This document shows positions 11,916-24,590 of a stretch of DNA of 64,000 nucleotides, in pieces. Each line of letters opens with the position of its first letter. The stretch's first letter is position 1. Made by a program: the position numbers and the translations under genes. Location of the stretch: the NCBI GenBank assembly GCA_032164245.1, contig JAVMKO010000003.1, positions 11,294,651 to 11,358,650 of the forward strand, written 5' to 3'. This DNA is from Sternotherus odoratus. Its lineage: Eukaryota; Chordata; Testudines; Kinosternidae. The notes beneath the pieces are model-generated. The model saw only the letters and a list, made by a program, of their open reading frames with translations, ran no database searches and was not told the origin of the DNA.

Positions 11916-13118
11916 TGAAACATTTTGGCTGAAATTAAAGTAAACAAATAAATAAATAATGCAACCTGAGGCTGACACGCAGCATGGAAAATTTGAACCC
12001 AAATGCTTGAGGTTTGGCAAAATTGTAAGGAACCGAATACAAGGTTTTCTAATACAAAGTGTCTGGTGAGCTTAATGATAGGCAGTGCTACCACTGCTGC
12101 CGGTAATATATTTTACTTACCTTGTCACTGATGTGCACTTAAAATACTCCATTGACCTCGGTGGGAATTCTGCATTGGAAATGGTTTCAGGAGCAGGCTT
12201 GCTCCCTGGCTAGTCTGCAGGATTTCCGCCATTTACTTCACTGGGGACAGGATCAGGCTTCTGCTTTGTAACTGCATGGTATGGTGAGGAAACCCCTTCT
12301 CCCCGTGCACCTACAGAGGAAGGTAGACAGGGGTGGGCAGAGGACATAGCTGCAACCTTCATAAGAGATGAAAGAAGGGTCATTGTACCCTACAGGGCCT
12401 CTGCAGACATTACGATTTAAACAGGTATAATGCCTCCAGGCCCCACCCTCCTTCCCTCAGCCTCTTCAGAGGTGTAATTTGGCCTGGGCGTGCTTCAGCT
12501 GCATTGGCACGATCCACACAGACATTGCAGGTCCTAATATATGCAGGGTTTGAGCCAAGAAAGATTTGTGCACCAGACCATGACAGTTCCAAAGCTCCCA
12601 TTATGGGGAGCGTGGGGTCAGCCATTCACACTCCTAGGAGACCTGTATACATGGCTCACCGCTGTGGCTCTAAAAGGGCCAGTGTGCCCGGTGGGGCCGG
12701 TTTTGTGCGCTTCTGAACAGGGATTTAAAATAAAACGCTTAGGTTTAGAAACCACAAACACCAACACCGAAGAAAAAAATCTGTGCTGAGTCACATTCAG
12801 CATTGGGTATGAGCTGACAGATGTTTGGCAGCATCCTGGATCCAAAGAGCCACCCCCAAACTCTGGGGTGGGCAAACTCTGGATTCAAGTTTGGTGTCTT
12901 AGGGACCCACAATTCTCTCCCTGCTTCAGTGGGGCAGTAATTCACTGCTGGCCTAAGCTGAGCAGTAAATTACTAGCCCTTCTACAGCTCAGCGCTGGTG
13001 GCCAGGCTCCATCTAGTCCCTGCCCATCTGCTTGGGGATGGAGGGGTGTAAACTTGCACACAGCACCCATCACCTAACCATGTGTGCTCAGACCCCTGAT
13101 CCAGGTAGACCATATACA

Positions 13119-13140
13119 TGTGTGTGTGTGTGTGTGTGTG
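13119..13140. repeat. (TG)n microsatellite
   Basis: About 11 uninterrupted TG units. Confidence 0.95.
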
Positions 13141-13199
13141 TATGTGGGGTCCCCTTACATTTAGAGGGGGAGATGAATCCTCCACACGCGCTGGCTTAA

Positions 13200-14430
13200 A
13201 CTAGTTCATGGTGCAACACTGCAGAGTGCAAGCTTATAATTCACAAAATTACTGGTCATTTTATAAATCAGGTCTTTTCTAAGTTTATCAAAACATTTGA
13301 AAGGGAGAAACAGTTGCCTGGTCAAAAGGCACCTATATAGAGACAGTTTTATTCTCCTCACTCCTATGGTTTTAAAAGAAGCCCCGCCCCATTCCTCTTT
13401 CCCCTCATTATGTTCTTGTGAGCCAGGGAGTCTGAGAGGTTAAAAAAGTATTGTCATGAGAGTGATTATATTAGGGATTAATGGAGCTGGGAGCCAAGGT
13501 TCAGTAACCTCTCTGTGCCTCTGAGCTAGTGTTATATCAAACACAGTAGCTTTACCAAGAGAGTTTAGAGTATGTATTTTTATTGTCTTTCATTGCCAAA
13601 AAAGGTTGACCCAGAGAAGCCTCACTGTATAAGCAGCGGAAGGCAATGTATTCTGAAATCATTTCTATTCTCTGTAATTTGTCACTCACTGGTACTATTT
13701 TTTTAACAGTCATATTTTAAAATTAGTTCGTTGTGTCCTGAACCATTATCACATAAAATCCAAATGGAAAAAACTTTCAAACTATAGGATTTATTTTTTT
13801 TTAAAAAGGCAAAACACTTGCAAAATTTAAGCTCACTGTGCAGAATAATTTAAAATCATTAGAGGGTTTCATATTTTTAAGTACTTGAAATTGGGGAGTG
13901 ATTAGATTTTAGGGCACGTATGCAGTATGGAATAATTTTACAGTTACGTTTTCTATTTAAATGGGATACCGTCAAGTGAAATTTGGTCCAAAATTTAGGT
14001 TTTGATCAAAGACGAGCTTTGACATAAAAACCCATCTGGTCAAAATAAGATGATTTTTCCTATCTAGATTTCATTAAAAGAAAAGCCAGACCCTTCAAGT
14101 GTAGCCCAGCAAATGTTTGAGATTTCTCATATGGACTGAAAGAGTTTTATATTGGAACTCAGCACAGTTTATTGGAGTGTGTTTCTGAGACTGCTCCTGT
14201 TTTGGAATTCTACTCATGCCTTGTTTGAATGACATTTTTTCCGTTATGTAGCAAGATGCAAAGTTAGCACCATTGGAACATTATAGCAGAGTTGTCTGGT
14301 TAAGTGTTTCTTCTTAAAGGGAACAAATCACTTCAAGTTTTGTTGTTGTTTAGTTGATTTTTTTTAACTAATTGACATTTCAGGAATTTAAGTTGAAGGG
14401 AATCCTGCCCCAAAGTCCATGGCACTAATC
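13200..14430. other. Intronic DNA without recognised features
   Basis: AT-rich, apparently unique. No exon or complete mobile element seen. Confidence 0.5.
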
Positions 14431-14439
14431 TGGGACCTG

Positions 14440-14935
14440 AATGTGGGTCTCTCAAGTCTGTACTCTGCCACAGGCTTCCTACATGGCCTTGGACAGGTCA
14501 CTTATAGTGAGATTTTCAAAAGCACCTAAGGAGGATAGATGCCTAGTTGCAGAGTCATGCCTTGGGTAGGGCAAATAGGGGCGACCGCCCAGGCCTCACA
14601 CGTTCGGGGGCCCCGTGGGCCTGTGCGCTTGGGTGGCGCGGTCGGTCTGGAAGAGATTAATCCATCACGTCCACCCCAGACCTCCCAGCTGCGGGTCCTG
14701 TGCTTTGGGGGGCCCTGCGAGCCAGTGCAATTGGCCGGTACAGTCGGTCCCGGAATCCGTCACTTCCACCCCGGGACCCTATCCTGCTAGGGAGGGCCCT
14801 GCCTAAGTGCTTCTGTAAATCCCACTGTTAGTCTCTCTGTGCCTCAGTTCCTCACCTGTAAAATGGGGATAATAGCACTTCCTCACCTCTCAGGGGTGTT
14901 GTGAGAGAAACTATACTGAAGATTGGGAGGTACTC
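14440..14935. repeat. MIR-like SINE interrupted by a palindromic MITE and a GC-rich insert
   Basis: MIR-like halves sit at 14440-14505 (CTTGGACAGGTCACTTA) and 14830-14930 (CTCTGTGCCTCAGTTCCTCA then TGTAAAATGGGGATAATAGC). Between them lie inverted words TTTTCAAAAGCACCTAAG (14515) and CCTAAGTGCTTCTGTAAA (14800), the ends of a palindromic MITE, and inside that about 240 bp of GC-rich sequence (14555-14795). This reads as nested insertions. Confidence 0.55.
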
Positions 14936-16750
14936 AGATACTACAGTAATTATCTACTCTAGCCTTATAAGTACTGAAGACTAACCAGAAGTTAAAATGG
15001 GTGGAGCATTAAGTCAGCTTTGGTGTTTCAAGAATATGAGAGACCAGCACCCTCCTTCACCCTTCAGGAGGGAAGAAATTAGCTCCTTTTTTCTTGCCTC
15101 TCAGTCCTGAGTTCCCTCAGAAGAGAGAGGCCACAGCTGGGTCCTACTGCCAGTTTTCACAATCATGTTATTTGCTTAGGGCCCAAATCGCACTCTCAGC
15201 TCTCACTGAAGTCTGGATAGGAGATACTGGCAACTTGCAGGAGGTGAACATCTTGTCAGCTTGGGCCTTGCTTAGCAAACAGGCAACAAGGACTCTACTA
15301 ACTTCAGTCCAACTTTCAAGAAAATGGAAAGCTGCCAAGTCTGTTAAGCCACATTTTAAAATGTAGTTTGTGCTATCTACGGTGGGCAGCAGTGGGAAAG
15401 GTTGCTTTAAAAAATGACAAAATAGATAAAAGGATTGGGGGAAGCAGAATTAACATATACGGCTTGATTTTCTTCCCATACCAATTTTATACTCCTGATA
15501 AACTGTGTAAGTGTGAGCAGAATCAGGCGCATGTATGTATGCATTTGAATTGATCCTGAATTGTCTAACATTTGCTGGGGCAGAGAGGGAGGAGAAGTGG
15601 CCCCATTGATCACCTTTCATTCAGAAAAAGCTTTTAGTTTGAGGAGAGAAAGCTGCATAATCAGCTCATTTGTAGGTCAGTCGCATCGTTCGAATCTGCA
15701 ACAAAGCAAGAAAGCAAGACGCGTGCCTTGCTTTGTTGCAAGAAAGGCATCCTTAAACAAACATCCACAACCCTCCATTTTAGCTGGAATAGGAAAACCA
15801 ACTTGACAAGAATAAGGCCATGTAGCCAAGTGACTTTTAGTAGAGGTTGGTGGGGTTTTAAACAAATCTCCTTATACAAGCATGAAAACAAACTATTTAG
15901 TGCTCATTAATGTCGGGGGTTAAACTGTTGAATAATTTGTCATGGTTAGGCTCTTTTGGTTTCAATTGTGTTTTTTTAGTGACTAATGAAATGACAACTG
16001 CACATAGTCCTTGGTATGCCACTTTTCACAACAGGGTTTAAAAACTGTGTATTTGTTATTGATGTCATTAAAGTGATGGATTTGAGCTTGGTTTCTGAGG
16101 CAGACGACGGGGTGGTTAAGACTAATTTCTAGCAATGGTTTTGGAGGTTGAAACCAAAGTGTGTATAAAAGGAAATGTTTCTCCTTTTAAGCAAATAGTT
16201 TGAACCCAGATGAATGAAATTTAAGCAAGTGGGCATCAACTGCAAGTTAATTTTGTCTGGAAATCATCACCAATTAAAATATTTTTATGCACTCGAGTAT
16301 AGTATTGTCTTTCGGGGCTTATGTAAGAAAGGAACAAAACTGCTTGTTTAACCCGAGACTTGAGACGACTGGCTAGAATGTATGACTGAAGTCATAACCA
16401 TCTGGAACTTCATTAAGGATATGGTCCTTGGCAAGTATAGCTTTTCAGAGGCGAGACAGATTCTGTATCTCAACTGAAGGGGAAGGAAGCCCCAGAGCAA
16501 GTCTCTTTTACCAATCAGGATTTACAATTCATTTGGAAAAAAAACACCACACAACTCTAACCAAAAATTAAAATTCAATGTTTTTCAACAGATATAGCAA
16601 TGAAATGGAAAGATATGGGCCCTGTGAGGAAGCATTTATATTGCAGGCCCAAGACTATACTCTACACATGCAAAACTTCCACTGAAGTCAGTGCAAGATT
16701 TAGCAGTGCAAGGAATTCCGGATTAGGCCTAAACTCCATAAATTGTAGTA

Positions 16751-17342
16751 CAGTAAAACCTCCATTTAACGGACTAATTCGGGCGAGGGGGTGTCCGTTA
16801 AATCCAAAAGTCCGTTATTTAATAATAATAAAAAAAAGGAGCTGTTGGAGCAGCAGCCCGCCCGCCACAGGGTCGGAGCGGCAGCTCTGCAGCCCGCTCG
16901 CTGCTGGGACTCGGGGGGGAGCCGGCAGCCAGCCCGCCCACTGGCGAGACTCGGGCGGGAGCTAGGAGCCGGCAGCCCGCCCGCTGTTGTGACCCGGGCG
17001 GCAGCCGGGAGCCGGCAGCCAGCCCGCCTGCGGCTGGGACCCCGGCGGTAGCCGGGAGCTGGCAGCCAGCCCGCACAGGTCCCGGCTCCCGCCAGCCAGC
17101 CCGCCCGCTGCCTGGACCCGGGCGGCAGCCAGGAGCCAGCAGCCAGCCCGCCCGCTGCCTGGACCCGGGCGGCAGCCGGGAGCCGGCAGCCAGCCCACCC
17201 GCTGCCGTGACCTGGGCGGCAGCTGGGAGCCGGCAGCCAGCCTGCCAGAAATGGATCAGGAATGCATCAGACTTGCTCAGAAATTTTGTCCGTTGCATCC
17301 GAAGTCCGTTAAATCGAGATCCGTTAAATCGAGGGTTTACTG
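16751..17342. mobile_element. 592-bp pogo/Tigger-like element carrying a GC-rich minisatellite
   Basis: Left end CAGTAAAACCTCCATTTAAC and right end ATCGAGGGTTTACTG form terminal inverted repeats of about 25 bp (CAGTAAANCCTCNATTTAACGGA), flanked by TA on both sides (16749-16750 and 17343-17344). This is the pogo/Tigger pattern. Additional CCGTTAAAT motifs recur near both ends as sub-terminal repeats. No transposase; the interior is a GC-rich tandem repeat. Confidence 0.8.
16960..17245. repeat. 47-bp GC-rich minisatellite
   Basis: About five to six units of 47 bp beginning GAGCCGGCAGCCAGCCCGCC; units start near 16965, 17008, 17055, 17131, 17178 and 17225. The unit at 17055 is expanded. CpG- and proline/glycine-codon-rich, which produces long spurious open frames on both strands, including a 244-codon minus frame. 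Confidence 0.85.
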
Positions 17343-17344
17343 TA

Positions 17345-19199
17345 CATAATAAAAATGTGGCCCTAGGAGTTCCTTTAACTGGCCTCCTTTTTGTACTCTT
17401 GCAGACTAGGTTCCTAGATAGACAGTTACCTAATTTGTGCACACACCTTTTGCACGTGAAAATAAAGGAAGGGCTTCCAAAAATGCTCCCCCCCCAAGGG
17501 TTGGAAGAAATAATAAAAGCAAAGAAATGCAGAATTAAGGGGATACTCTCCATGTCAAAGTGATTTTATAGCTTTTTTGGATTCTCTCTACTTTTTAGTA
17601 TTAAAATAAAGTTAGGAAATAATGTGTGAGTGAGGTAGGGTGTTCTTTCCTTTGTGATTTTGTCATTTTCCATTAGGAGATGATCGATTTGTTGCTTTTA
17701 TGTTGCAAAGAAAGTAGAAATGTTGACAGTGTCAACAGTAGTGTCCTTACCTGCTACCAACCACACCTTCATTTCTTCAATGGAAAGAACTTCAAAAATC
17801 TAGCTTTTATTTATCTGCCTTTATTTAGTTTTTGCATTTTGCTCCCATTAGACAATAGAACTCAGCCCATCACATGGTTGGTTTTTTAGTCATTCTCATG
17901 TTCTGTTTCATGTGTGGTAGCACAATTCTGTTATTTGGGCTCAAAACATTGCAGGCAAATGTTTTGATCTTCAAACACAAACAAGGCGCTTTGCATTTTA
18001 ACTTACAGAAATCATTAAAACTTTGCTGTGTATGTATGGCATTCACCCCTGTGCAGAGAGCCAGCTCAAAACCCATGCACTATTTAAATTCCACATGGAC
18101 TACATGCCTGCACTGGGAAGTAAGAATTCCCTTCACACAGGCTACTTGGCATTTGAGTCCAGGTATACAGGGGCCAGTGGGCAGGAAAGGGGTGGAGGTA
18201 CTCACTAGATTTCAGAGCTGAGCCAGTCTCTGGCAAGGGGGAGGGGGGAATCAGTGCTACTCCCCAGGAGAAGGAGGGAGTTGTGGCTCCTTGGTTCCTT
18301 CACTGGGATACTTTTGGAGTGGCATCAGTAGTCTACAGCTCAAAGTGATTTTCTGTGGATCTTCCATAATATTGTTGGATTTCTTTGCCTACATGAGAAG
18401 TCCTCATTCTTCAGACTGACACAGTGAATTCTAGTAGTGCCATATCAGTATGTCCATAAAGAAGCCCGTCTGTCATTTCCTTTGGGATTCATGCAAGGAG
18501 GGGACTTTTCAGGTATAACATCACCCTCTGTCTGGGAAGGGGATGTGAAAGAGAGGCAGGTGGACAGCCCCTTCCCTAATACTAGCCCCGTGTCCAGAGA
18601 GAAAGTGGAGAGCTAGGGGCCACAATGGGAGGTAGTCGCCTGGGTTTGGGGAAAGCAGGTTGTGAGGAAGGTGCCATGGGTGCCTTGATCCTACACAAAC
18701 CCAACAGAGAGCTAAGGAAATGTCAGTGGATCCTGACACTGCAATAAGTTGTGTGCACCACCCAGTGCTGTGAAATTTGCTTTAAAGGAGGTAGTGACAG
18801 GCGGAGGAGCTGTCTAACAGGATCCACTGTAATTCCCAAGAGGGAGAGGGCCTCCGGTGGCCTCCTGCAGATCTCTGTGGAACTAGGGAGGTCTGTGGGT
18901 TCTCAGCACGAGTCCCACTCCCAGTCCATTCCAGGGGGTTTAACAACCCCCCCCAATCAAATTAACATTCAAGAGGGTACAATATAGCCTGGAGACCCTT
19001 GTTGAGACCTTTTGCTTGGTTACCTTGCACACTGACCATCCTTCCAAAGCTCTTGATGAGGCATAGTTACTGCAAAAGGACCAGTAACCAGGCTTCAAAG
19101 TTAAATGTCAGGGTGAGAGGGTTTTTGTTTTTGTTTTATTGGAACGGTAAGAAAGCACCAAAAAAGTCAGTTCCCATAAATGACTGAGTGCCTGGGAAA
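17345..19199. other. Intronic DNA without recognised features
   Basis: No exon, RNA gene or structured repeat recognised. Several 60-115 codon open frames look random. Confidence 0.5.
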
Positions 19200-19750
19200 G
19201 ATTTTTTTTTAAAGAAGCTTTTAAAAATTTATAGCTGTGTAAAGAGTCTGTTAAACAAAGAAGGTTTCAGCCCGAGTGAGCTTTTTACAGCTGAATTATA
19301 AAGCTCTGAAAATGAGACTGATAATGGAAATGATGACAGAATGTTAGCCAGACCAGGACAAGCAGCTCTCCTGCAATAAGACCTGGTTGGTTAATCCTCC
19401 GCCACTCCCCAAAATGAAAAACAAAAACAAGGCAAAAACTTGAAGAGTTTGATAGTCAGAGGGGGGGAGGGGAGAGGGGGACCAAACAAATGACCCTTTT
19501 TTCACATGGAATTCTGCAGCCTGATGTTCGTGACAAACAGAGATGTTTTTTGCCAGTATATCTGCCCAGGTGCCATTAATTTGTACACTGTAAGTTAGTA
19601 GGAATTGCTAGTGGGTCGTGAAGTGTTTGTGCTTTGACATGTTCGGGAGTATAGGATGCCAAACGAAAGGTTAAAGCAGCATCTCGAGACAAGAGGTTTC
19701 ATGATTATCTAGCTAAGGTATTGATATGGCCCCTGTCACTGCAGTATCTG
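19200..19750. other. Non-repetitive stretch, possible conserved non-coding element
   Basis: Non-repetitive sequence with balanced composition and dense homeobox/bZIP-like words (AATTATAA, TGATAATGG, TGATGACA). It reads like conserved intronic regulatory DNA, but without an alignment this is only an impression. Confidence 0.2.
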
Positions 19751-22190
19751 AGCTCCGCACAAGCTTCAGTGTATGGATTCTCCTAACACCCCAGTGAGCT
19801 GGGATCTGTGGCACGGAGGGTATGGTTATATAGCCTGCAGAGTCTGCACTCCAGGCCAAGCCTCAGATCCCAATTGCTGCCTACACAGCTATTTTCACAG
19901 CACAAGGGCCAGGCTGTCGACGGAGGCTGGAAAGCTTGCTGCAGCAGGGCGTGTAGACCTACCCAGAGGGGCTGTGACTTGCCTACAGTAACACAGAAAG
20001 GCTATGGTCAAGCAGGAATGTGAAGCCAAGATTCCCAAGTCCCAGGCTAGCACCTATTCGCTGGACTATACTTCCTTACTACTTACTTCTGCTCACCATA
20101 ATTACTTCAAAATTATCCATTTTAGTCATCTACAATTAATAACTTGCTTCTCTGTTTCTTCACATTGTCCCTCAAATATCTTTGAAAAGCCTGAGCCATA
20201 TGCTCACATATCATAATTTCTGGGTCTTGTCAACCTGTTCTTACTTCCCAAACTTTCTTATAGTTCAGGGTATTCTGCACCAAGTGGGCTGCTTGATGAG
20301 CTCTTTTGCATATGAATACCCAGAACACCTTTCCAGTTCACACTAGTGCAAGTGTCAGAGCTTGGGTAACAAAGTGCAAGGTTGAATGTAGTTTTGGAAG
20401 CAATGTATCCTCTTCTGTTGGTTCTAAGTTAATTGCAATCAGGTCATATCAGCCTGGAGATATGCTGGAGTCACACCTCCACAGCTGACTGGAAGCAGTA
20501 CATGGATGGCTAACTTTCTAATGCTGAGCAGCCACAGAGTGGATGGGCAACATGAGTAGGCTAAGCAAGTGACTGGAAACAAAGGACTTTTCCCTGTGTT
20601 TTAATCTTGTTATTGTCTCAACTACACCCCAAAAGATGTCATGTAAAACATTGCTCCCTTAATGTACCCATCTATAAAGTGGGGACAGTACTTACTTATG
20701 CACTTTATAGCAGTGTAGGGCAGATTATATGTATTACTCTATTCATAAAGTGTTATTTAAGTTTTAATTATTATAGGTGGGATCATAGAAAGTGAGTGAA
20801 CACAGGAACTAGGATGACAAAGCTGAGTGTTCAGGGAATGAAGGCAATCAGGAAGGGGAGCAAGGTGTGGGATAATAGAAAATGATGTGAATAGGAAAAT
20901 GGAAAGGAAATTCTTTTCAGAGACTGGGGAAAGATAATAAGGGAAAAACCAGAAGAATTTATAAGGATAGGAGAAGTCAAACATGGAAGAAGGGGGAGAA
21001 AAACAAATAACATTCACACACCTAGCTTTCTTATTTGTGCTGCTTGATTTTATTTCTTTCCTTGGTGGCTGTCTTACCAAAAGCTGCAAGGGTCAATATT
21101 TTTGAGCAATGATATGAATATTACCATCTACTTCAGATTCTATAGTTAAATATATAGAGGAACAAAGAGCACATAACGTACAGTTGGTCAGAATGCACAT
21201 AGTGACCAGTGACCAATGCAGAAAGAACGAGAGGCATGTCTAGCAACCCAATAGCATTCAGCTTACTGGGTGAAGTGACCCTTTGAAAACATTTTTTCAG
21301 TGTTAGCGGCTATGCATGGATCCCAGGAAAGCAACTGGCTCCATCTTTGGAGAAATGGAGATTGATGGCACCCCAAAAGCATTGTCATATGCCTTTGTAA
21401 AGTTTGATGATTCCCATTAACCAGTTAGTTAATGGTCTTCTTCCCAAGCACGACATTGAAGAGTAAGACCAATCATGCACATAGTAGTATGATCGTGGTG
21501 ATCATAAGTCAGAGCTGACTAGGTCTGGAAAAACTGTTTTATAGGCTTGCTCCAAAGTGCTAATGCCCACCCTGATGGAGATTCCCCATAGTCAGTATGC
21601 TGAACCAATGCCACAGGGGAGAGCTACGGAGCTGCTGCTTTGCCAGAGGTGTTGCCTTTTAGCAGTGATGTAAAACTGAAGTCCATACTATTTATGGCCA
21701 AAGGTCACCTATCATTTTTCACAAGGATAATAGTGTTGGCCCCTGAGTGCTGGCCAATTGCAATGCTGGCATACCCAACCTGTCCATCTCCATTTCCCCT
21801 GCAGCTTCAGATAGCTACTGCATTGTTCATAATATCTTGTCCTAAAGTCCTCATCTGCCTCAAAGCTCCTGTCATTCACTTAGGGGGTAAAACAAGTCCT
21901 ATTCATCATTTGTGAAGAACTTGGGGGTTCTTCTGGACGAGAGGCAGTAGGCAGATATAAATTCTCTACATGTGCTGCCCATCCTCTATGATTCATTTTG
22001 ACCAACACAAATTACAGAATGCAAATGAAAATCATATTGTAACCAATGGGGTGCATTATGCAAATGAAGAGCAGCAGAGGGGAAGGTTGAAGAGATGAGT
22101 CACTCCTATATCAGGGTCAAAATGCCACCAACTCAATAACAGCTTGCTCATAGGGAAACAGCACAGGAAGGGGAATGTAGGAGATCCAAA

Positions 22191-22642
22191 TGTCACCCAC
22201 TCCAAAAACAGGCAGGAGGGTCCTTTGTGGCTTCACCAGTGTCCTTTTATTTACAGTGAAAAACCCCCACCACCTATTTACAGCAATATACAAGTTAGCT
22301 CTGGTTTAGCTCAGCCCCAGCCCTCAGCTGGGCTGGCCTCAGGAACGGTTAGCTCTAACAGACACCTAGCCTCAACTACCTTCCTCCCAGCTCTACTTCC
22401 TTCCCTGCACCTTCTCTCTCTGTCTCCTTCTCTCTCCTCCTCCACCCTGGGCTTCCTCCCTGCCAGGCTTTTATATCCCCTGGGGAGGCTACCAGGTGCA
22501 ACCCATTTGGCCCTAATTAGCCCAGGCTGCACTCTGCTAGGTAATCAGCTTCCCTAGCTTAGGGAAGCTGCTAGCAGAGGCTTTTTCCCCTTAAAGGGGA
22601 AGCAGGGCTGGCTTAGCAGCTCCTGGCCAGCACCCTGCCACA
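22191..22642 (-). mobile_element. Probable solo LTR (minus strand)
   Basis: Read on the minus strand, the segment begins TGTGGCAGGGTGCTGG and ends GGGTGACA, giving TG...CA with short inverted ends (TGTGGC / GTGACA). It carries a TATA box (ATATAAAAG, complement of 22468-22476) and, about 220 nt downstream, an AATAAA polyadenylation signal (complement of 22246-22251), the order U3-R-U5. No internal retroviral or retrotransposon coding sequence flanks it. The predicted termini have no target duplication, but the 10-mer CACAGGAAGG occurs at 22162-22171 and again at 22639-22648, so the true limits may be slightly different. Class (ERV or Gypsy) is unknown. Confidence 0.6.
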
Positions 22643-24290
22643 GGAAGGAATGATACAATTCATGAATTTCTCTTGGGTACCAACAAGTTTTTAATTTTCA
22701 CCACGTTTCATTTCCTTCAAAATAAATTTGTTTTAGCAATGCTTATAAATAGCATGCATTTTAAAAAAATGCCACACATCTAGCATGACTTTAGTTTCAC
22801 TGTTATCCATCCCGCAAATAAGAGCCCCTTAAACAGGCTAGGAAATGTTTAGAGAGGTGCATAGGAAATCAGTCACATAAACCTTGTTTGTAGTAACAAG
22901 AGTTGCATATTCTGTCTGTCACCTAAAGCACAGTCTGGTCTGGGGGAGTGTCCCAGAAAATGGTGTTGAGAGGTTTCATGTGTATTGTGTCACAGTGATT
23001 TTCTACTTTTACAAGTAAAATAATATGTATTTTTGAAAATAATTACCAATCAGGAAAACTCTGCCTGGAATCTGAAAGCTGGGTTTTTTGTTTCTCATGC
23101 AGTCACCTGTGATAAAGACTATTCAGACAAACTTCTGCCCACAGTTACACCCATGAAACCCAGTTGTCTCCAATGAGTTTGCACAAAACTGAAGACAAAG
23201 TTTGGGCCTGAGTAGCAGCTGTACTGCTTCTGCCATCTGAACAGGACTAAGAATTAGTGGAAGTTTATTTTTGTCACTGCAGTTAGCAGACAGGACTGTG
23301 TATACATGGAGGAAGGGAGCAGATCTATGGCGCGAGAAGGTGCCATTTTGACAATGTGTTGTCAGCATATAACCGCTCTGATTTTTTGTCTGGCATTTCA
23401 ATCACTTAATAAAAAGATGCTACAGTTGCCACTTTGGCCTTTCAGTTCAACAGTCAAGAAGTTAAATCAATTTATAGAGTGAATCCGTGTTCATATGCAT
23501 TTTCCTTGTCCCCCCCCCCCCTTCAAAACCTCAAAACTACTATGGGTAATTTCCCCAAGATCCACTTTAGACATTTGTGGCATTCAGCATCAAAAGTAAG
23601 TGCAATCTGGCCAAAACCAGATATTCTTACCCTTTGGAGCATTTTCTTCCTCTTTCAGGGAATAAAATAAGACAAGCCCCTGCCCTCTTCCCCACAAAGC
23701 GAAATAGTAACTGGAAATAGAAAGATTGGCACTGGGCCTGATTCCATTGACATAAATGGGAACTTTGCCAGTGATTACCAGAAGGTAACAAAGTAGTCAT
23801 GCATGTTTGTATTTGTAACATCCCCTTAACCTACACCATCATCTTACTACACCTCACTTCTTAGGAAACTTACTCACAGGCACCAGAATGAGAGATCTTT
23901 AGCAGACAGGCATAATATATACATGCTCCTTACCACAACTACCATCACTAGAAGTGTTGGTTCAAGATGCAGGTTTTGTTAAAAAAGGGGAGGGGGACAG
24001 AAGTTTGTTAAACCCCTCTGAAGAAGTAGATTTGCAGAGCTTTTTAAGAATGCCATAGAAACAGGGAGTATTTGGAGGTTTAAACATTCCTCTGCAGAAG
24101 TGAAAGCCCAAAACAACAATATTTTGCTAGTGCATGAGAACCAGAAAGTGCAACTGGCAATAAATGGTATTGACATCAGCCTCGTTATACTGGCAGGGCA
24201 ATGTAAACAAACTCATCAGTGATAAAAAGTAAATTAGCTTTCTACAGTTTATTTCCATTTTATAATTATTTGTATTACAAAATTATTTGT
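22643..24290. other. Intronic DNA without recognised features
   Basis: Apparently unique sequence with a C-run at about 23511-23521. No exon recognised. Confidence 0.5.
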
Positions 24291-24358
24291 ATTTAAGGTG
24301 CCACAGGACTCTTTGGTACCTCTGCTATTCCAGACTAGCACGGCTACCTCTCTGATTC
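24291..24358 (+). repeat. Copy of the 'AAGGTGCCACAGGACTC' dispersed repeat
   Basis: AAGGTGCCACAGGACTCTTT ... CTATTCCAGACTAGCACGG ... CTCTCTGATTCTTG. The same 3' module occurs at 29595-29664, 50580-50625, 57566-57630 and 60450-60535, and in reverse at 46924-47010. Confidence 0.8.
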
Positions 24359-24369
24359 TTGTATTACAG

Positions 24370-24590
24370 TAGCTCCTAGAAGCCAGAGTTGGTATTGGGG
24401 TCCCTTTGTGCTAAGCACTGTACAAACACTAATTAGAGAATCCTAAAGAGGTTACAGTCTAAATAGACAAGCATGGGAGAAGAAAGAGGGGAAGTCACTT
24501 ACCCAGTGTCAGGCGGAACCAAAAGTAGAACCCAAGTCTTCAACTCCCAGTCCAGTGTCCTAGCCACTAGACTAGCCTGCCTCAAAAATC
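24370..24590. repeat. Old dispersed SINE-like repeat
   Basis: Words GGTCCCTTTGTGCTAAGCAC, TGTACAAACACTAATTAGAG, AACCCAAGTCTTCAACTCCC and CCTAGCCACTAGACTAG match the same family as 6545-6790 and 59725-60112. This copy is longer and includes the 'CCACTAGAC' terminus. Confidence 0.55.

Noticed and set aside
15698..15739. 13-bp hairpin GCAACAAAGCAAG / CTTGCTTTGTTGC
   Set aside because: Short with a 16-nt loop; no evidence of a terminator or small RNA role in a vertebrate intron.
16960..17245. CRISPR-like regular repeats
   Set aside because: Contiguous 47-bp tandem units without unique spacers, inside a vertebrate transposon.
16819..17553. 244-codon minus-strand open frame
   Set aside because: It translates the 47-bp GC-rich minisatellite; the periodic Pro/Gly/Ala/Arg product and absence of stops follow from composition. 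No domain or start context.
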